A stretch of DNA of 32,182 nt from Pseudomonadota bacterium (lineage in GTDB: Bacteria; Verrucomicrobiota; Verrucomicrobiia; Limisphaerales; SXTU01): the NCBI GenBank assembly GCA_009924135.1, contig RFSE01000052.1, forward strand, positions 1 to 32,182, read 5' to 3'. Made by a program: the position numbers and the translations under genes. Position 1 is the stretch's first letter; each line of letters opens with the position of its first letter. Of this stretch, positions 25,023-32,091 are shown in pieces. Below the pieces are notes generated by a model. The model was not told where the DNA came from, did no database searches, and saw only the letters and a list, made by a program, of their open reading frames with translations.

Positions 25023-25318
25023 GTTGTTTTTCCCTTCTGACGCTCAATTAAGCGCTGCGGGTCGCGCTTGGCGTGGTAAATGGCGAGCACGGAAATCAAA
25101 TCGTCCCTCCAAATGAAGTAGATGGCGTTAGGGAAGCGCGCGAGCCGAGCCTTCCGAACCTCCCCGTGCACCGCCGGGTAACGGCCCGGGGTGCGCTGGA
25201 TGACGCCAAGCACAGACTCCACGGCAGCGATAAATTCGCCACTGAGTCCGCGTCTTTGTTCTTCATACCAGTTGTGAGCATCGGCTGTTTCGGTCTTTGC
25301 GACCGTCTTGATTATCAA
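25019..25318 (-). CDS. RelE/ParE-type toxin (second module)
   Basis: 99 aa from a TTG at 25318 that overlaps the antitoxin stop as TTGA; starting here gives LIIKTVAKTETADAHNWYEE, the normal N-terminus, while an upstream ATG at 25366 would run 52 bp into the antitoxin. The family features are clear: WYEEQRRGLSGEFIAAVE in the helix, then RFPNAIYFIWRDDLISVLAIYHAKRDP, close to the ParE group that gives gyrase poisoning or the RelE group. Its stop overlaps the VOC start (GTGA), giving a three-gene coupled set. Confidence 0.9.
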   Translation of the reverse strand: MIIKTVAKTETADAHNWYEEQRRGLSGEFIAAVESVLGVIQRTPGRYPAVHGEVRKARLARFPNAIYFIWRDDLISVLAIYHAKRDPQRLIERQKGKTT

Positions 25319-25551
25319 CTCTCGGCTCGTCTCTGCCTGAGGATTTCCCGTTTGGCTTCCGCCCACGAAACGCCTTCGCGTGGATTCCGCTCGAACTCAG
25401 CGACGCGCTGGTTGAGTTCGGTTTTCTGGGCGTCCGAGAGCGACCAGTCCTTGTCACTCGCTCCGATGTCATCCCATAGGTCTTCGACCAGTTGGATGCG
25501 CTCCGGCAGGCTCAGGCCGGCGGTTTCTTTACGGATTTCGAGCGTTGTCAT
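25315..25551 (-). CDS. Addiction-module antitoxin component (second module)
   Basis: 78 aa. It matches the TIGR02574-type addiction module component pattern: GLSLPERIQLVEDLWDDI, then LSDAQKTELNQRVAEFERNP, REGVSWAEAKREI. It neutralises the adjacent RelE/ParE toxin. The ATG at 25551 lies 12 bp after the sucC stop, so the module probably uses the sucC transcript as well as any promoter of its own. Confidence 0.93.
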   Translation of the reverse strand: MTTLEIRKETAGLSLPERIQLVEDLWDDIGASDKDWSLSDAQKTELNQRVAEFERNPREGVSWAEAKREILRQRRAES

Positions 25552-25563
25552 GACCGCAAGGTA

Positions 25564-26769
25564 TCACTGGGCCACCGTCTTGACCACCTTCTGCGCCGCA
25601 TCCGCCATCGAGTCACCGCTGATGATGGTAAGCCCGGATTCCGCCAGCGTCTTCTTGCCGGCGGCGACGTTGTTGCCTTCGAGGCGGACTACGAGCGGGA
25701 GCGTCAGGCCGGTTTCCTTCACCGCCGCGACGATGCCGGTGGCGATGACGTTGCAGTCCATGATGCCGCCGAAGATGTTCACGAAGATCGCCTTCACCGC
25801 CGGATCGCTGAGGATGATTTTGAAGGCGGCCGTGACCTGGTCCTTGCTCGCCCCGCCGCCCACATCGAGGAAGTTCGCCGGGCTGGCGCCGTAGTGCTGG
25901 ATGATGTCCATCGTGGCCATCGCGAGGCCGGCACCGTTGACGAGGCACGCGATCGAGCCGTCCAGCTTGATGTAATTCAGGTTGAACTTGCTCGCTTCGA
26001 TCTCCAACGGGGATTCCTCGGCGAGGTCGCGCATGGCCTGGATGTCCTTGTGCCGGTAAAGCGCGTTGTCATCGAGGCTGACCTTGGCGTCCACGGCCAC
26101 GAGCTGGTCCTTGCCATCGGCACCTTCGACGATGCAGAGCGGGTTGATCTCCAGCATCGCGGCGTCGGCCTCCCACCAGGTCTTGTAAACGCCCGCGAGC
26201 AGCTTGCCGCACTGGTTGGCGAGGTCGCCCTTGAGCCCGAGCGCGGCGGCGACTTTGCGGCCCTGCCACGGCTGGAATCCCAAGGCGGGGTCAACCTGCT
26301 CCTTCACGATTTTCTCGGGCGACTTCTCGGCGACTTCTTCGATGTCCACGCCGCCTTCGGTGCTGGCCATGATGAGCGGACGGCTCGTGGCGCGGTCCAG
26401 CAACACGGCGAGGTAGAGTTCCTTCTTGATGTTTGGCGCCCCGGCGACGAGCAGGGTGCTGACGAGGCGTCCATCCGGACCGGTCTGCTTGGTGACCAGC
26501 ACGTTGCCAAGCATGGCGGTGGCCAGGTCCTTCGCCTCGGCGGCGGTCTTGCACAGTTTCACCCCGCCCTTGAAGCCGCTCTTGAAGGTGCCCTTGCCCC
26601 GGCCGCCGGCGTGAATCTGCGACTTCACCACGAGCATTTTGTGCCCGGCGGCGACGAGTTTTTCAGCGGCGGCAAACGCCTCGTCCGGCGTCTTGCACAC
26701 CTCGCCATCAGGAACGGCGACGCCATATTGTTTCAGGAGCTGCTTGCCTTGGTATTCGTGAATATTCAT
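25564..26769 (-). CDS. sucC: Succinyl-CoA synthetase beta subunit
   Basis: 401 aa. The ATP-grasp domain ([40 protein letters not shown]) and the CoA-ligase domain with [18 protein letters not shown] and [12 protein letters not shown] are both complete. With sucD it forms the TCA-cycle enzyme of succinyl-CoA. Length is normal (~390-400). Its ATG lies 7 bp from the left heptamer arm of the four-helix-bundle cassette, which therefore separates it from gltA. Confidence 0.97.
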   Translation of the reverse strand: MNIHEYQGKQLLKQYGVAVPDGEVCKTPDEAFAAAEKLVAAGHKMLVVKSQIHAGGRGKGTFKSGFKGGVKLCKTAAEAKDLATAMLGNVLVTKQTGPDGRLVSTLLVAGAPNIKKELYLAVLLDRATSRPLIMASTEGGVDIEEVAEKSPEKIVKEQVDPALGFQPWQGRKVAAALGLKGDLANQCGKLLAGVYKTWWEADAAMLEINPLCIVEGADGKDQLVAVDAKVSLDDNALYRHKDIQAMRDLAEESPLEIEASKFNLNYIKLDGSIACLVNGAGLAMATMDIIQHYGASPANFLDVGGGASKDQVTAAFKIILSDPAVKAIFVNIFGGIMDCNVIATGIVAAVKETGLTLPLVVRLEGNNVAAGKKTLAESGLTIISGDSMADAAQKVVKTVAQ

Positions 26770-26775
26770 CGGAAA

Positions 26776-26810
26776 GTTTCGGGTTGGGAGTTTGGAGTAT
26801 CGGGTTGATT
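26776..26810 (-). repeat. Left inverted heptamer arm (GTTTGGG type) before sucC
   Basis: GTTTCGG, GTTGGGA, GTTTGGA, GTATCGG, GTTGATT in exact 7-bp steps on the + strand. The last unit overlaps the four-helix gene's stop codon (26809-26811). The reverse complement matches 27224-27258. Confidence 0.85.
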
Positions 26811-27210
26811 AAGTCGTTCGGTTTTGGAACTTTTGACCGCGAATTTCGGTGGTTTGGAGATACTTCATGAATGCGCCGATTTTGCGGGCGACGGCGGCGG
26901 CTTGATCGTGGAGGCGCTGAAATTCAGATTGGGCCAGATAGGCTGCATCGACCGCAGTGTAGAGATGGTCCTGAACTTCGCCACAGGAACCTTTCGAGGT
27001 GCTCAGAAACTGGACGAATTCGCGGTTGCCACCGCGTTCGAAGCTTTCCGCGATGTTAGCCGTAATCGAAATGGCGGCGCGACGGATTTGGTCCCGCAAC
27101 GGGTAATCCTTCGCGAAATCACCTTGCTTCGTTACTGCGTAAACGGCGCGTTTCAAATCCCGCCCCATTTGCCAGGCTTCAATGTCCTCAAATCGCGTGA
27201 TGGTGCCCAT
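26809..27210 (-). CDS. Four-helix bundle protein (S23/IVP-like)
   Basis: 133 aa from the ATG at 27210 (MGTITRFEDIEAWQ), a characteristic start of the family; the longer reading to 27522 would run into gltA and is rejected. The family's helices are visible: FEDIEAWQMGRDLKRAVYAV, RDQIRRAAISITANIAESFE (the RAA-S-I-N-I-AE signature) and NREFVQFLSTSKGSCGEVQ. Known relatives sit in 23S rRNA intervening sequences and as accessory proteins of diversity-generating retroelements; they bind nucleic acid. Here the gene lies precisely between inverted heptamer arrays within a gltA-sucC operon, so it behaves like a cargo of a small mobile unit. No reverse transcriptase is nearby. Confidence 0.93.
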   Translation of the reverse strand: MGTITRFEDIEAWQMGRDLKRAVYAVTKQGDFAKDYPLRDQIRRAAISITANIAESFERGGNREFVQFLSTSKGSCGEVQDHLYTAVDAAYLAQSEFQRLHDQAAAVARKIGAFMKYLQTTEIRGQKFQNRTT

Positions 27211-27223
27211 TTGGTGCGAGGTC

Positions 27224-27258
27224 GGAGAACCCAAAACTCCAAACCCCAAACGCGAAAC
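27224..27258 (-). repeat. Right inverted heptamer arm (GTTTGGG type) after gltA
   Basis: On the minus strand: GTTTCGC, GTTTGGG, GTTTGGA, GTTTTGG, GTTCTCC in exact 7-bp steps. It begins 2 bp from the gltA stop codon and is the mirror of 26776-26810. Confidence 0.85.
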
Positions 27259-27260
27259 AA

Positions 27261-28394
27261 TTATCTCTGTTCGATCGGCACAACCTTCAGCCCCACCGGG
27301 CCGGTGTACTGCGACTGCGGGCGGATGAGCCGGTTGTCGGCGAGCTGTTCCAGCACGTGCGCCGTCCAGCCGCTGGTGCGGGAGATGGCGAAGATGGGGG
27401 TGAAGAGGTCGGTCGGGATGCCGAGGGAGTAATAGACCGTGGCGCTGTAGAAATCCACGTTGGCGTGGAGGTTCTTCTTCGTGAGCATCAACTCGGCGAT
27501 GCGCTCGGACATCTGGATCCACTTGGGTTCGCCCAACTGGCTGCTGAGGATCTGCGCCATGCGCTTGAGGTGCGGGGCGCGGGGATCGAGCACTTTGTAA
27601 ACCCGGTGGCCGATGCCCATGATCTTCTTTTTCTGGGCGAGCGCGTCGGCGACCCAGCCGTCCACGTTCTCTAGGGAACCGATTTCATGGAGCATCTTGA
27701 TGACGCCCTCGTTCGCCCCGCCGTGCAGCGGGCCCTTGAGGGTGCCGATGGCCGTGGTGATGGCCGAATACATGTCCGACAGCGTGGCGATGGTCACGCG
27801 GGCGCTGAAGGTCGAGGCGTTCATTCCGTGGTCCGCGTGGAGCACGTAGCAGATGTCCATCGTGGCTTCCATGTCCTTGGTGGGCAGGGTGCCATTGATC
27901 ATCCAGAGGAAGTTGGCGGCCTCGCCGAGGTTATGATCCGGGGCGATGAGCGGCAGACCCTGCCGGTAGCGGTGGAAGTAGGCCGTCACGACCGGCACCT
28001 GCGAGATTAGCCGGAGCGCCTTGCGCCGTTGCGCGTGCTGCGAATCATCTTCGCTGGTGGTGTCGAAGCAGCCCAGCGCGGACACCGCCGTGCGGAGCGC
28101 GTTCATCGGCGGCGTGTCCTTGGGCAGCGTGCAGATGATGTCGATCACGCCCTGCGGGATGTCGCGGAACTGCGCCAGCGTGGCCTTTAACTCCGCCAGC
28201 TCCTTCGCATTGGGCAGGTGGTTGTGGTGCAACAGGTGGACAACTTCCTCGTACGTGACCTTGCCGGCCAGTTCGTTGATGTCGTAGCCGCAGTAAATCA
28301 ACTGTCCGATGTCGCCTTTGACATCACTCAAACGCGTCTGCGCGGCGACGACGCCTTCGAGGCCTTTGCTGGGTGATGCGGTGGGAGTGCTCAT
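27261..28394 (-). CDS. gltA: Citrate synthase
   Basis: 377 aa from the ATG at 28394 (MSTPTASPSKGLEG); a longer reading to 28466 adds an unconserved extension. The catalytic residues are visible: H224 (LHGGANEG), H263 (GIGHRVYK) and D314 (NVDFYSATVY). It has the short form typical of type I citrate and 2-methylcitrate synthases. It condenses oxaloacetate and acetyl-CoA at the entry to the TCA cycle. Placement next to sucC and sucD on one strand makes a TCA operon, interrupted by accessory cassettes. The alternative methylcitrate synthase function cannot be excluded from sequence. Confidence 0.95.
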   Translation of the reverse strand: MSTPTASPSKGLEGVVAAQTRLSDVKGDIGQLIYCGYDINELAGKVTYEEVVHLLHHNHLPNAKELAELKATLAQFRDIPQGVIDIICTLPKDTPPMNALRTAVSALGCFDTTSEDDSQHAQRRKALRLISQVPVVTAYFHRYRQGLPLIAPDHNLGEAANFLWMINGTLPTKDMEATMDICYVLHADHGMNASTFSARVTIATLSDMYSAITTAIGTLKGPLHGGANEGVIKMLHEIGSLENVDGWVADALAQKKKIMGIGHRVYKVLDPRAPHLKRMAQILSSQLGEPKWIQMSERIAELMLTKKNLHANVDFYSATVYYSLGIPTDLFTPIFAISRTSGWTAHVLEQLADNRLIRPQSQYTGPVGLKVVPIEQR

Positions 28395-28783
28395 GCTTCT
28401 GGGTTTCGGATGGTGTCGTTTAAAAAATCGTCCGGCGAATCTAAGTACCGGCCAAACTTGGGTCAACGGATTTCAACCTGCCGTCGGAATGAATCCGTTG
28501 AATGCGCCCCATGAGCCCGCCGCCTTGAAGCGCGGACGCCCACGTCCGCAGCCTGCCGTTCGCGTGCGAACGGGTTTGCTGCCTTGGTCCCGTGCCTCCA
28601 AATTTTACGTCCGAAATCACCGCCCTACGTGGGCCCAGGCTCACCTCCGCTTAGTTGCTGCCATGCGTCCGCCCCAGACCCCAGACGCCAGACCCCAGAC
28701 CCTTTCGTTCCCCGCTTCGCTGCTGGCTTGCTTCCGCCCCTTGAGACCGTAACCATCTGCCCATCACATACATCTACCGCCCC
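28395..28783. other. Intergenic region with hairpins and a heptamer array
   Basis: 389 bp between divergent gltA and sulfatase. It contains two clean hairpins: GCGGACG/CGTCCGC (28532-28549, 4-base loop) and CCGTTCGC/GCGAACGG (28556-28573, 2-base loop). It also has the heptamer array at 28673. No gene is supported. Promoters for both sides must lie here; none is clear by eye. Confidence 0.6.
28673..28700 (+). repeat. Heptamer array (CCCAGAC x4)
   Basis: CCCAGAC, CCCAGAC, GCCAGAC, CCCAGAC in exact 7-bp steps. No inverted partner is seen. It lies 84 bp before the sulfatase start. Confidence 0.8.
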
Positions 28784-30199
28784 ATGCACACCTTCTTCCG
28801 CGCGTTGACTGGTCTGGTCGCCCTGATGTTCTTAACCGTGGCTGCGGCAGCCGCGACCCGCCCGCCGAATGTCATCGTCATTCTGATTGATGACATGGGG
28901 GCGACCGACTTGGGCTGCATGGGGAGCAAATTCTTCGAGACCCCGAACATTGACCGGCTGGCGGGGCAGGGGATGAAATTCACCCAGGCTTACGCTGCCT
29001 GCACCGTTTGTTCCCCCACCCGCGCGGCGATGATGACGGGCAAGTATCCCGCCCGCCTGCACCTCACGGACTGGATCACCGGCTCGGTGCGTCCCTTCGC
29101 CAAGCTCAAGGTGCCGGACTGGACCAAGTACCTGCCGCTGGAGGAGTTTACCATCGCCGAAGCCCTCAAGACCCGGGGTTACGCCACCGCACAGATCGGC
29201 AAGTGGCACCTCGGCGGCCCGGACTATTTCCCCACGAAGCAGGGCTTCGACCTCTCCCTCGGCGGCTGCGACAAGGGCCAGCCCCCGAGCTACTTCTCGC
29301 CCTACAAGATCCCCACGCTCCCCGACGGTCCCGACGGCGAATACCTCACCGACCGCGAAGCCGCCGAGGCCTGCAAGTTCATCGCCGCGCATCAGGACAA
29401 ACCCTTCTACATCTACCTGGCCCACTACGCCGTGCACAACCCGATCCAGTCGAAGGCGGAAGTCGTCGCCAAGTACCAGAAGAAGGCCGCTGCCCAGCCG
29501 GAATACCCCCAGAAACACGCCGGCTACGCCGCCCTCGTCGAGAGCGTGGATGACAGCGTCGGGCGCGTGATGAAACAGCTCGACGACCTCAAGCTCACGG
29601 ATAACACCCTCGTCATCTTCACCTCGGACAACGGCGGCCTTATCCTGGGCGGCAACACCGTCAACCTCGGCATCCGGGCCGGCAAAGGCTCGGCCTACGA
29701 AGGCGGCGTTCGCGTGCCGCTCGTCATCCGCTGGCCCGGCGTGGTGAAACCCGGCACGACAAACGAAACGCCCGTCCTCACGCTGGACTATTACCCCACG
29801 ATCCTCGAAGCCGCCGCCCTGCCGCCCCAGCCCGGCCAGATCATCGATGGCGAGAGCCTCGTCCCGCTCCTGAAACAGACCGGCCCCCTCAAGCGCGACG
29901 CCATCTACTGGCACTACCCGCACTACCACCCCGGCGGCGCCACGCCCTACGCCGCGATCCGGCAGGGCGACTTGAAACTCATCCACTTCTACGAAGACAA
30001 CCACTCCGAGGCCTACAACCTCCGCACCGACCCGCTCGAACAACAGAACCTCCTCGCCACCGATCCCAAGGCCGCCGAACCGCTCGCCACCAAACTCGTC
30101 GCCTGGCAGAAAGAAGTTGGCGCGCAGTTTGCCTCCCCCAATCCCGAGCACGACCCGGTCAAGGACCGCGCGCCTGCCGGTGCGAAGAAGAAAAAATGA
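28784..30199 (+). CDS. Secreted sulfatase (arylsulfatase A-like)
   Basis: 471 aa. The signal peptide (MHTFFRALTGLVALMFLTVA) ends near ATRPPN. The sulfatase signature is C76-S-P-T-R80 followed by AAMMTG, with C76 to become formylglycine. Metal-site sequences are IDDMGATDLGC near the start and TSDNGG (about residue 285). GKWHLGGPDYFPTKQGFD is the second signature. Substrate: sulfate esters of polysaccharides are likely, but the specific sugar is unknown. It resembles the S1 group and differs from the iduronate-type enzyme at 15821, so the two probably act on different linkages. It ends in KKKK and is followed by a repeat-rich region. Confidence 0.94.
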   Translation: MHTFFRALTGLVALMFLTVAAAAATRPPNVIVILIDDMGATDLGCMGSKFFETPNIDRLAGQGMKFTQAYAACTVCSPTRAAMMTGKYPARLHLTDWITGSVRPFAKLKVPDWTKYLPLEEFTIAEALKTRGYATAQIGKWHLGGPDYFPTKQGFDLSLGGCDKGQPPSYFSPYKIPTLPDGPDGEYLTDREAAEACKFIAAHQDKPFYIYLAHYAVHNPIQSKAEVVAKYQKKAAAQPEYPQKHAGYAALVESVDDSVGRVMKQLDDLKLTDNTLVIFTSDNGGLILGGNTVNLGIRAGKGSAYEGGVRVPLVIRWPGVVKPGTTNETPVLTLDYYPTILEAAALPPQPGQIIDGESLVPLLKQTGPLKRDAIYWHYPHYHPGGATPYAAIRQGDLKLIHFYEDNHSEAYNLRTDPLEQQNLLATDPKAAEPLATKLVAWQKEVGAQFASPNPEHDPVKDRAPAGAKKKK

Positions 30200-30238
30200 C
30201 GGGCGGCCCTAGCCCGAGCCCAGAGGGCGGAAGAAAAT

Positions 30239-30434
30239 GGGCGCATCTTGACACTGCCCCCGGAGCACGGCTGTGTCCCGCTCGGCGCGGGATCAGCCGC
30301 AGCAACGTCGGAATGCCGTGCGGGTGCGTAACGCCGTAACGCTTCCGGCCAGGCGCAGCCGCTGCGGCTGGTCTCCGCGACACAGCCGCGCTCCGGAAGA
30401 TTTCGTCCCTCAGGCGCAGTGTCGAGATGCGCCC
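30239..30434. repeat. Long inverted-repeat element (MITE-like)
   Basis: The outer arms GGGCGCATCTTGACACTGC (30239-30257) and 30416-30434 are reverse complements with one mismatch in 19. The inner arms 30260-30277 (CCGGAGCACGGCTGTGTC) and 30379-30396 pair 17 of 18. A further CAGCCGCAGC pair lies inside. Total 196 bp, no coding capacity. It lies 40 bp past the sulfatase stop and could fold into a long hairpin. Confidence 0.85.
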
Positions 30435-30445
30435 GAAGAAAGCAG

Positions 30446-30465
30446 CCCAGCGATTCATCCCTGGG
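30446..30465. repeat. Lone palindrome of the paired-palindrome element
   Basis: CCCAGCGATTCATCCCTGGG differs by one base from the palindromes of copies A and B. The preceding GCCCGAAGAAAGCAG resembles the same position in copy B. It is a partial copy. Confidence 0.75.
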
Positions 30466-30485
30466 TAGCTGCGGGGAGTCAAACT

Positions 30486-30558
30486 CTGCAAAAACTAGCC
30501 CCGCCCTGGGCTTCAAGCTCGTTTCCACACAGTTTAGCTTGCCGATCTGCTACTCAGG
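30486..30558 (-). repeat. R repeat, copy 1, at the 3' end of the GNAT gene
   Basis: About 73 bp matching 31719-31790 at roughly three positions in four, in the same orientation. It contains a conserved hairpin (GCCC..GGGC). Both copies begin at CCTGAG (minus strand) at or beside the stop codon of a coding sequence. Confidence 0.7.
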
Positions 30559-31022
30559 TGTGCCTGGTTCGGCGTGCCGTGGCACCCAAACCAGCCGCAT
30601 GAACACCTTGTCCAGGCCTGGCTGATATCCGTCGGCAATCGTCCGGAATGCCTCGAAACCGAACGGGCGAAAAACGGTGCGGTGTGCTGGCTGGTGTCGA
30701 TCAAGACGCACCACGCATGGGTGAGCTGCCGTATCCGGTCGAGCCGGCACCGAAGCAGATTCGATCCCACCCTCTGCCCCTGCCAATGCGCCTGAACCAT
30801 GCCCCATTCCAGGAAGCCCACGCCGAAGTCATCGACGCGGAACCCGCCGCACCCGCGAACCTGCCCAGCAACCTCAGCCACGAAGAACGGCTGAGCCATC
30901 CGCCGCAAGTAGGCCGCGAAGAGATCGCGCTCCGGCGCGGTGAAATACTTCGGTCGGTTGCTGTCGAAAATGTCCAGGCAGGCCGATTCGTCGTCCGGCC
31001 GGTACTCGCGAATGTCGCCCAC
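30550..31022 (-). pseudogene. GNAT acetyltransferase, frameshifted
   Basis: From GTG 31022 the frame reads VGDIREYRPDDESACLDI, then FVAEVAGQVRGCGGFRVDD, then WGMVQAHWQGQRVGSNLL, a GNAT acetyl-CoA loop region (Q-x-x-G-x-G/S), and continues to DTSQHTAPFFAR. At about 30664 the natural continuation FGFEAFRTIADGYQPGLDKV lies in the next frame, and one missing T in the CGTTTCGG run would restore it. The second frame ends at TAG 30552-30550. The complete protein would be ~157 aa. Either a real frameshift in a decaying gene or a sequencing error. Acetyltransferase substrate unknown. Confidence 0.8.
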
Positions 31023-31385
31023 GGCAGCCTTCCCAGCCGAACCCGAAAGGGAACCCGGCGTAGGCGGCAGCGATTTGTCAGGCGACGTTTCCACTCTCAA
31101 AATGATAATGCTCCTTTCTGGCGGACCTAAAGCCCTGAATGAACTCCGCGCTATGCTGGTCCTCGCGATTCGGGCTGAAGTGTCCGGCATCAACTGCCCA
31201 ATCGTAGGTGCCAACATCGACTTGTCACCATCGAAGATTGGTTGGGTTCGGGCTCCAGCATTGGCTGGCGCTCGCGTGAGCGCGAAGACCTGGGGAGTGC
31301 CGCACGCCGCTGACCCTCGACGGCGACAACTCGCCTGCGGAAAGCGGCGAGAACTCGCCGCACTCCACCGGGCGCAACGTCTCGC
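31023..31385. other. Gene-free stretch with a small hairpin element
   Basis: No gene is supported in 31023-31385. Short frames exist on both strands but none shows a domain. It holds the hairpin element at 31294-31366. Confidence 0.5.
31294..31366. repeat. Small inverted repeat (GGAGTGCSGC arms)
   Basis: GGAGTGCCGC (31294-31303) and GCCGCACTCC (31357-31366) pair except one base. Between them are GGCGACAACTCGCC (31322-31335) and GGCGAGAACTCGCC (31347-31360), each a short hairpin. No coding capacity. Confidence 0.6.
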
Positions 31386-31386
31386 A

Positions 31387-31596
31387 GCCAGCCCGGAGGG
31401 CGAAAGAACAGAGCCCAGCGATTCATCGCTGGGTTGGGGCCGGGAAGCGTGCCTGAGTCCCGGAGGGACGACAGAAAGAGCGTTTTCCGCCCCTAGGTCC
31501 TAGGCGGTTTCTTTCGTCCCTGCCGGGACTTTGGGGCCAGTGGCTCCGATCCCAGCGATGAATCGCTGGGCTATGGTCGGTCGTCCCTGGCGGGAC
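31387..31596 (+). repeat. Paired-palindrome repeat element, copy B
   Basis: Palindromes CCCAGCGATTCATCGCTGGG (31414-31433) and its complement form (31551-31570) lie 117 bp apart; copy A has 118. Flanking GTCCC...GGGAC palindromes (e.g. 31583-31596) are also shared. It is the reverse complement of 6355-6570 with scattered changes, and the central ~60 bp is most diverged. Confidence 0.85.
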
Positions 31597-31718
31597 TTCT
31601 GCCAACACCTTGAAGGACAGGCGAGCTTGCCCCGCAATTTGATCGAGAACGGAGAAAGCCACGATGAGGCGGAAGCGTTGATTGCACGCCCAGCAGCCCG
31701 GCCCGCCGGCTGCAAAAC

Positions 31719-31790
31719 CTCCAAAAACCAGCCCACGACCTGGGCTTCCAACTCGTTCCCACTGCGTAACTTGCCAATGTGTTGCTCAGG
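31719..31790 (-). repeat. R repeat, copy 2, at the 3' end of a coding remnant
   Basis: Matches 30486-30558. Its hairpin is GCCCA..TGGGC, where copy 1 keeps GCCC..GGGC with a changed loop. A further GCAGCC..GGGCTGC hairpin lies just beyond at about 31691-31712. Confidence 0.7.
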
Positions 31791-32091
31791 AGGTCACTTG
31801 GTGTTCCCAGCTAAGGCGATCATGATAAGTCCTCCGCATCTTGTCGAGAAGCACGGTGTAACGAGAAAGGTGTTGCTGGTTTTGTTGAATTTGTCTCTGT
31901 GCGTCTTCGCGCAGCCAGGACTTCCATGGGCCTTGACCTTCGTTGGCAGTCCGCATCTCGATAAGACGCTGTTTGCCGATGCGGAAGTTCGCAAAATGCT
32001 CAAGGAGGTCCGTGAGCTGCTGATAATCGGCCGGGTGAAAGAAGATTGCGCCCGCGTTAGCTTCGGCGGTGGCGACTCGGAGTGCTAGCAG
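31786..32091 (-). pseudogene. Headless coding remnant, helical protein
   Basis: The frame is open from after the in-frame stop at 32113-32115 down to the TGA at 31786-31788, but has no ATG in its first ~50 codons. It reads LLALRVATAEANAGAIFFHP, then ADYQQLTDLLEHFANFRIGK, then DAQRQIQQNQQHLSRYTVLL and ends in WEHQVTS. Composition and helical pattern look like true coding, so I think this is the C-terminal part of a gene that lost its start. No family is recognised. A CTG start cannot be excluded. Confidence 0.5.

Noticed and set aside
26809-27522. Longer reading of the four-helix-bundle gene
   Set aside because: The extra part is gltA antisense; the MGTITRFEDIEAWQ start is the family norm.
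28673-28700. CRISPR array
   Set aside because: Seven-bp units with no spacers, and no cas genes in the window.
30486-31790. Integron-type attC sites at the gene ends
   Set aside because: The R repeats lack recognisable RYYYAAC/GTTRRRY core sites, and no integrase is seen in the window.
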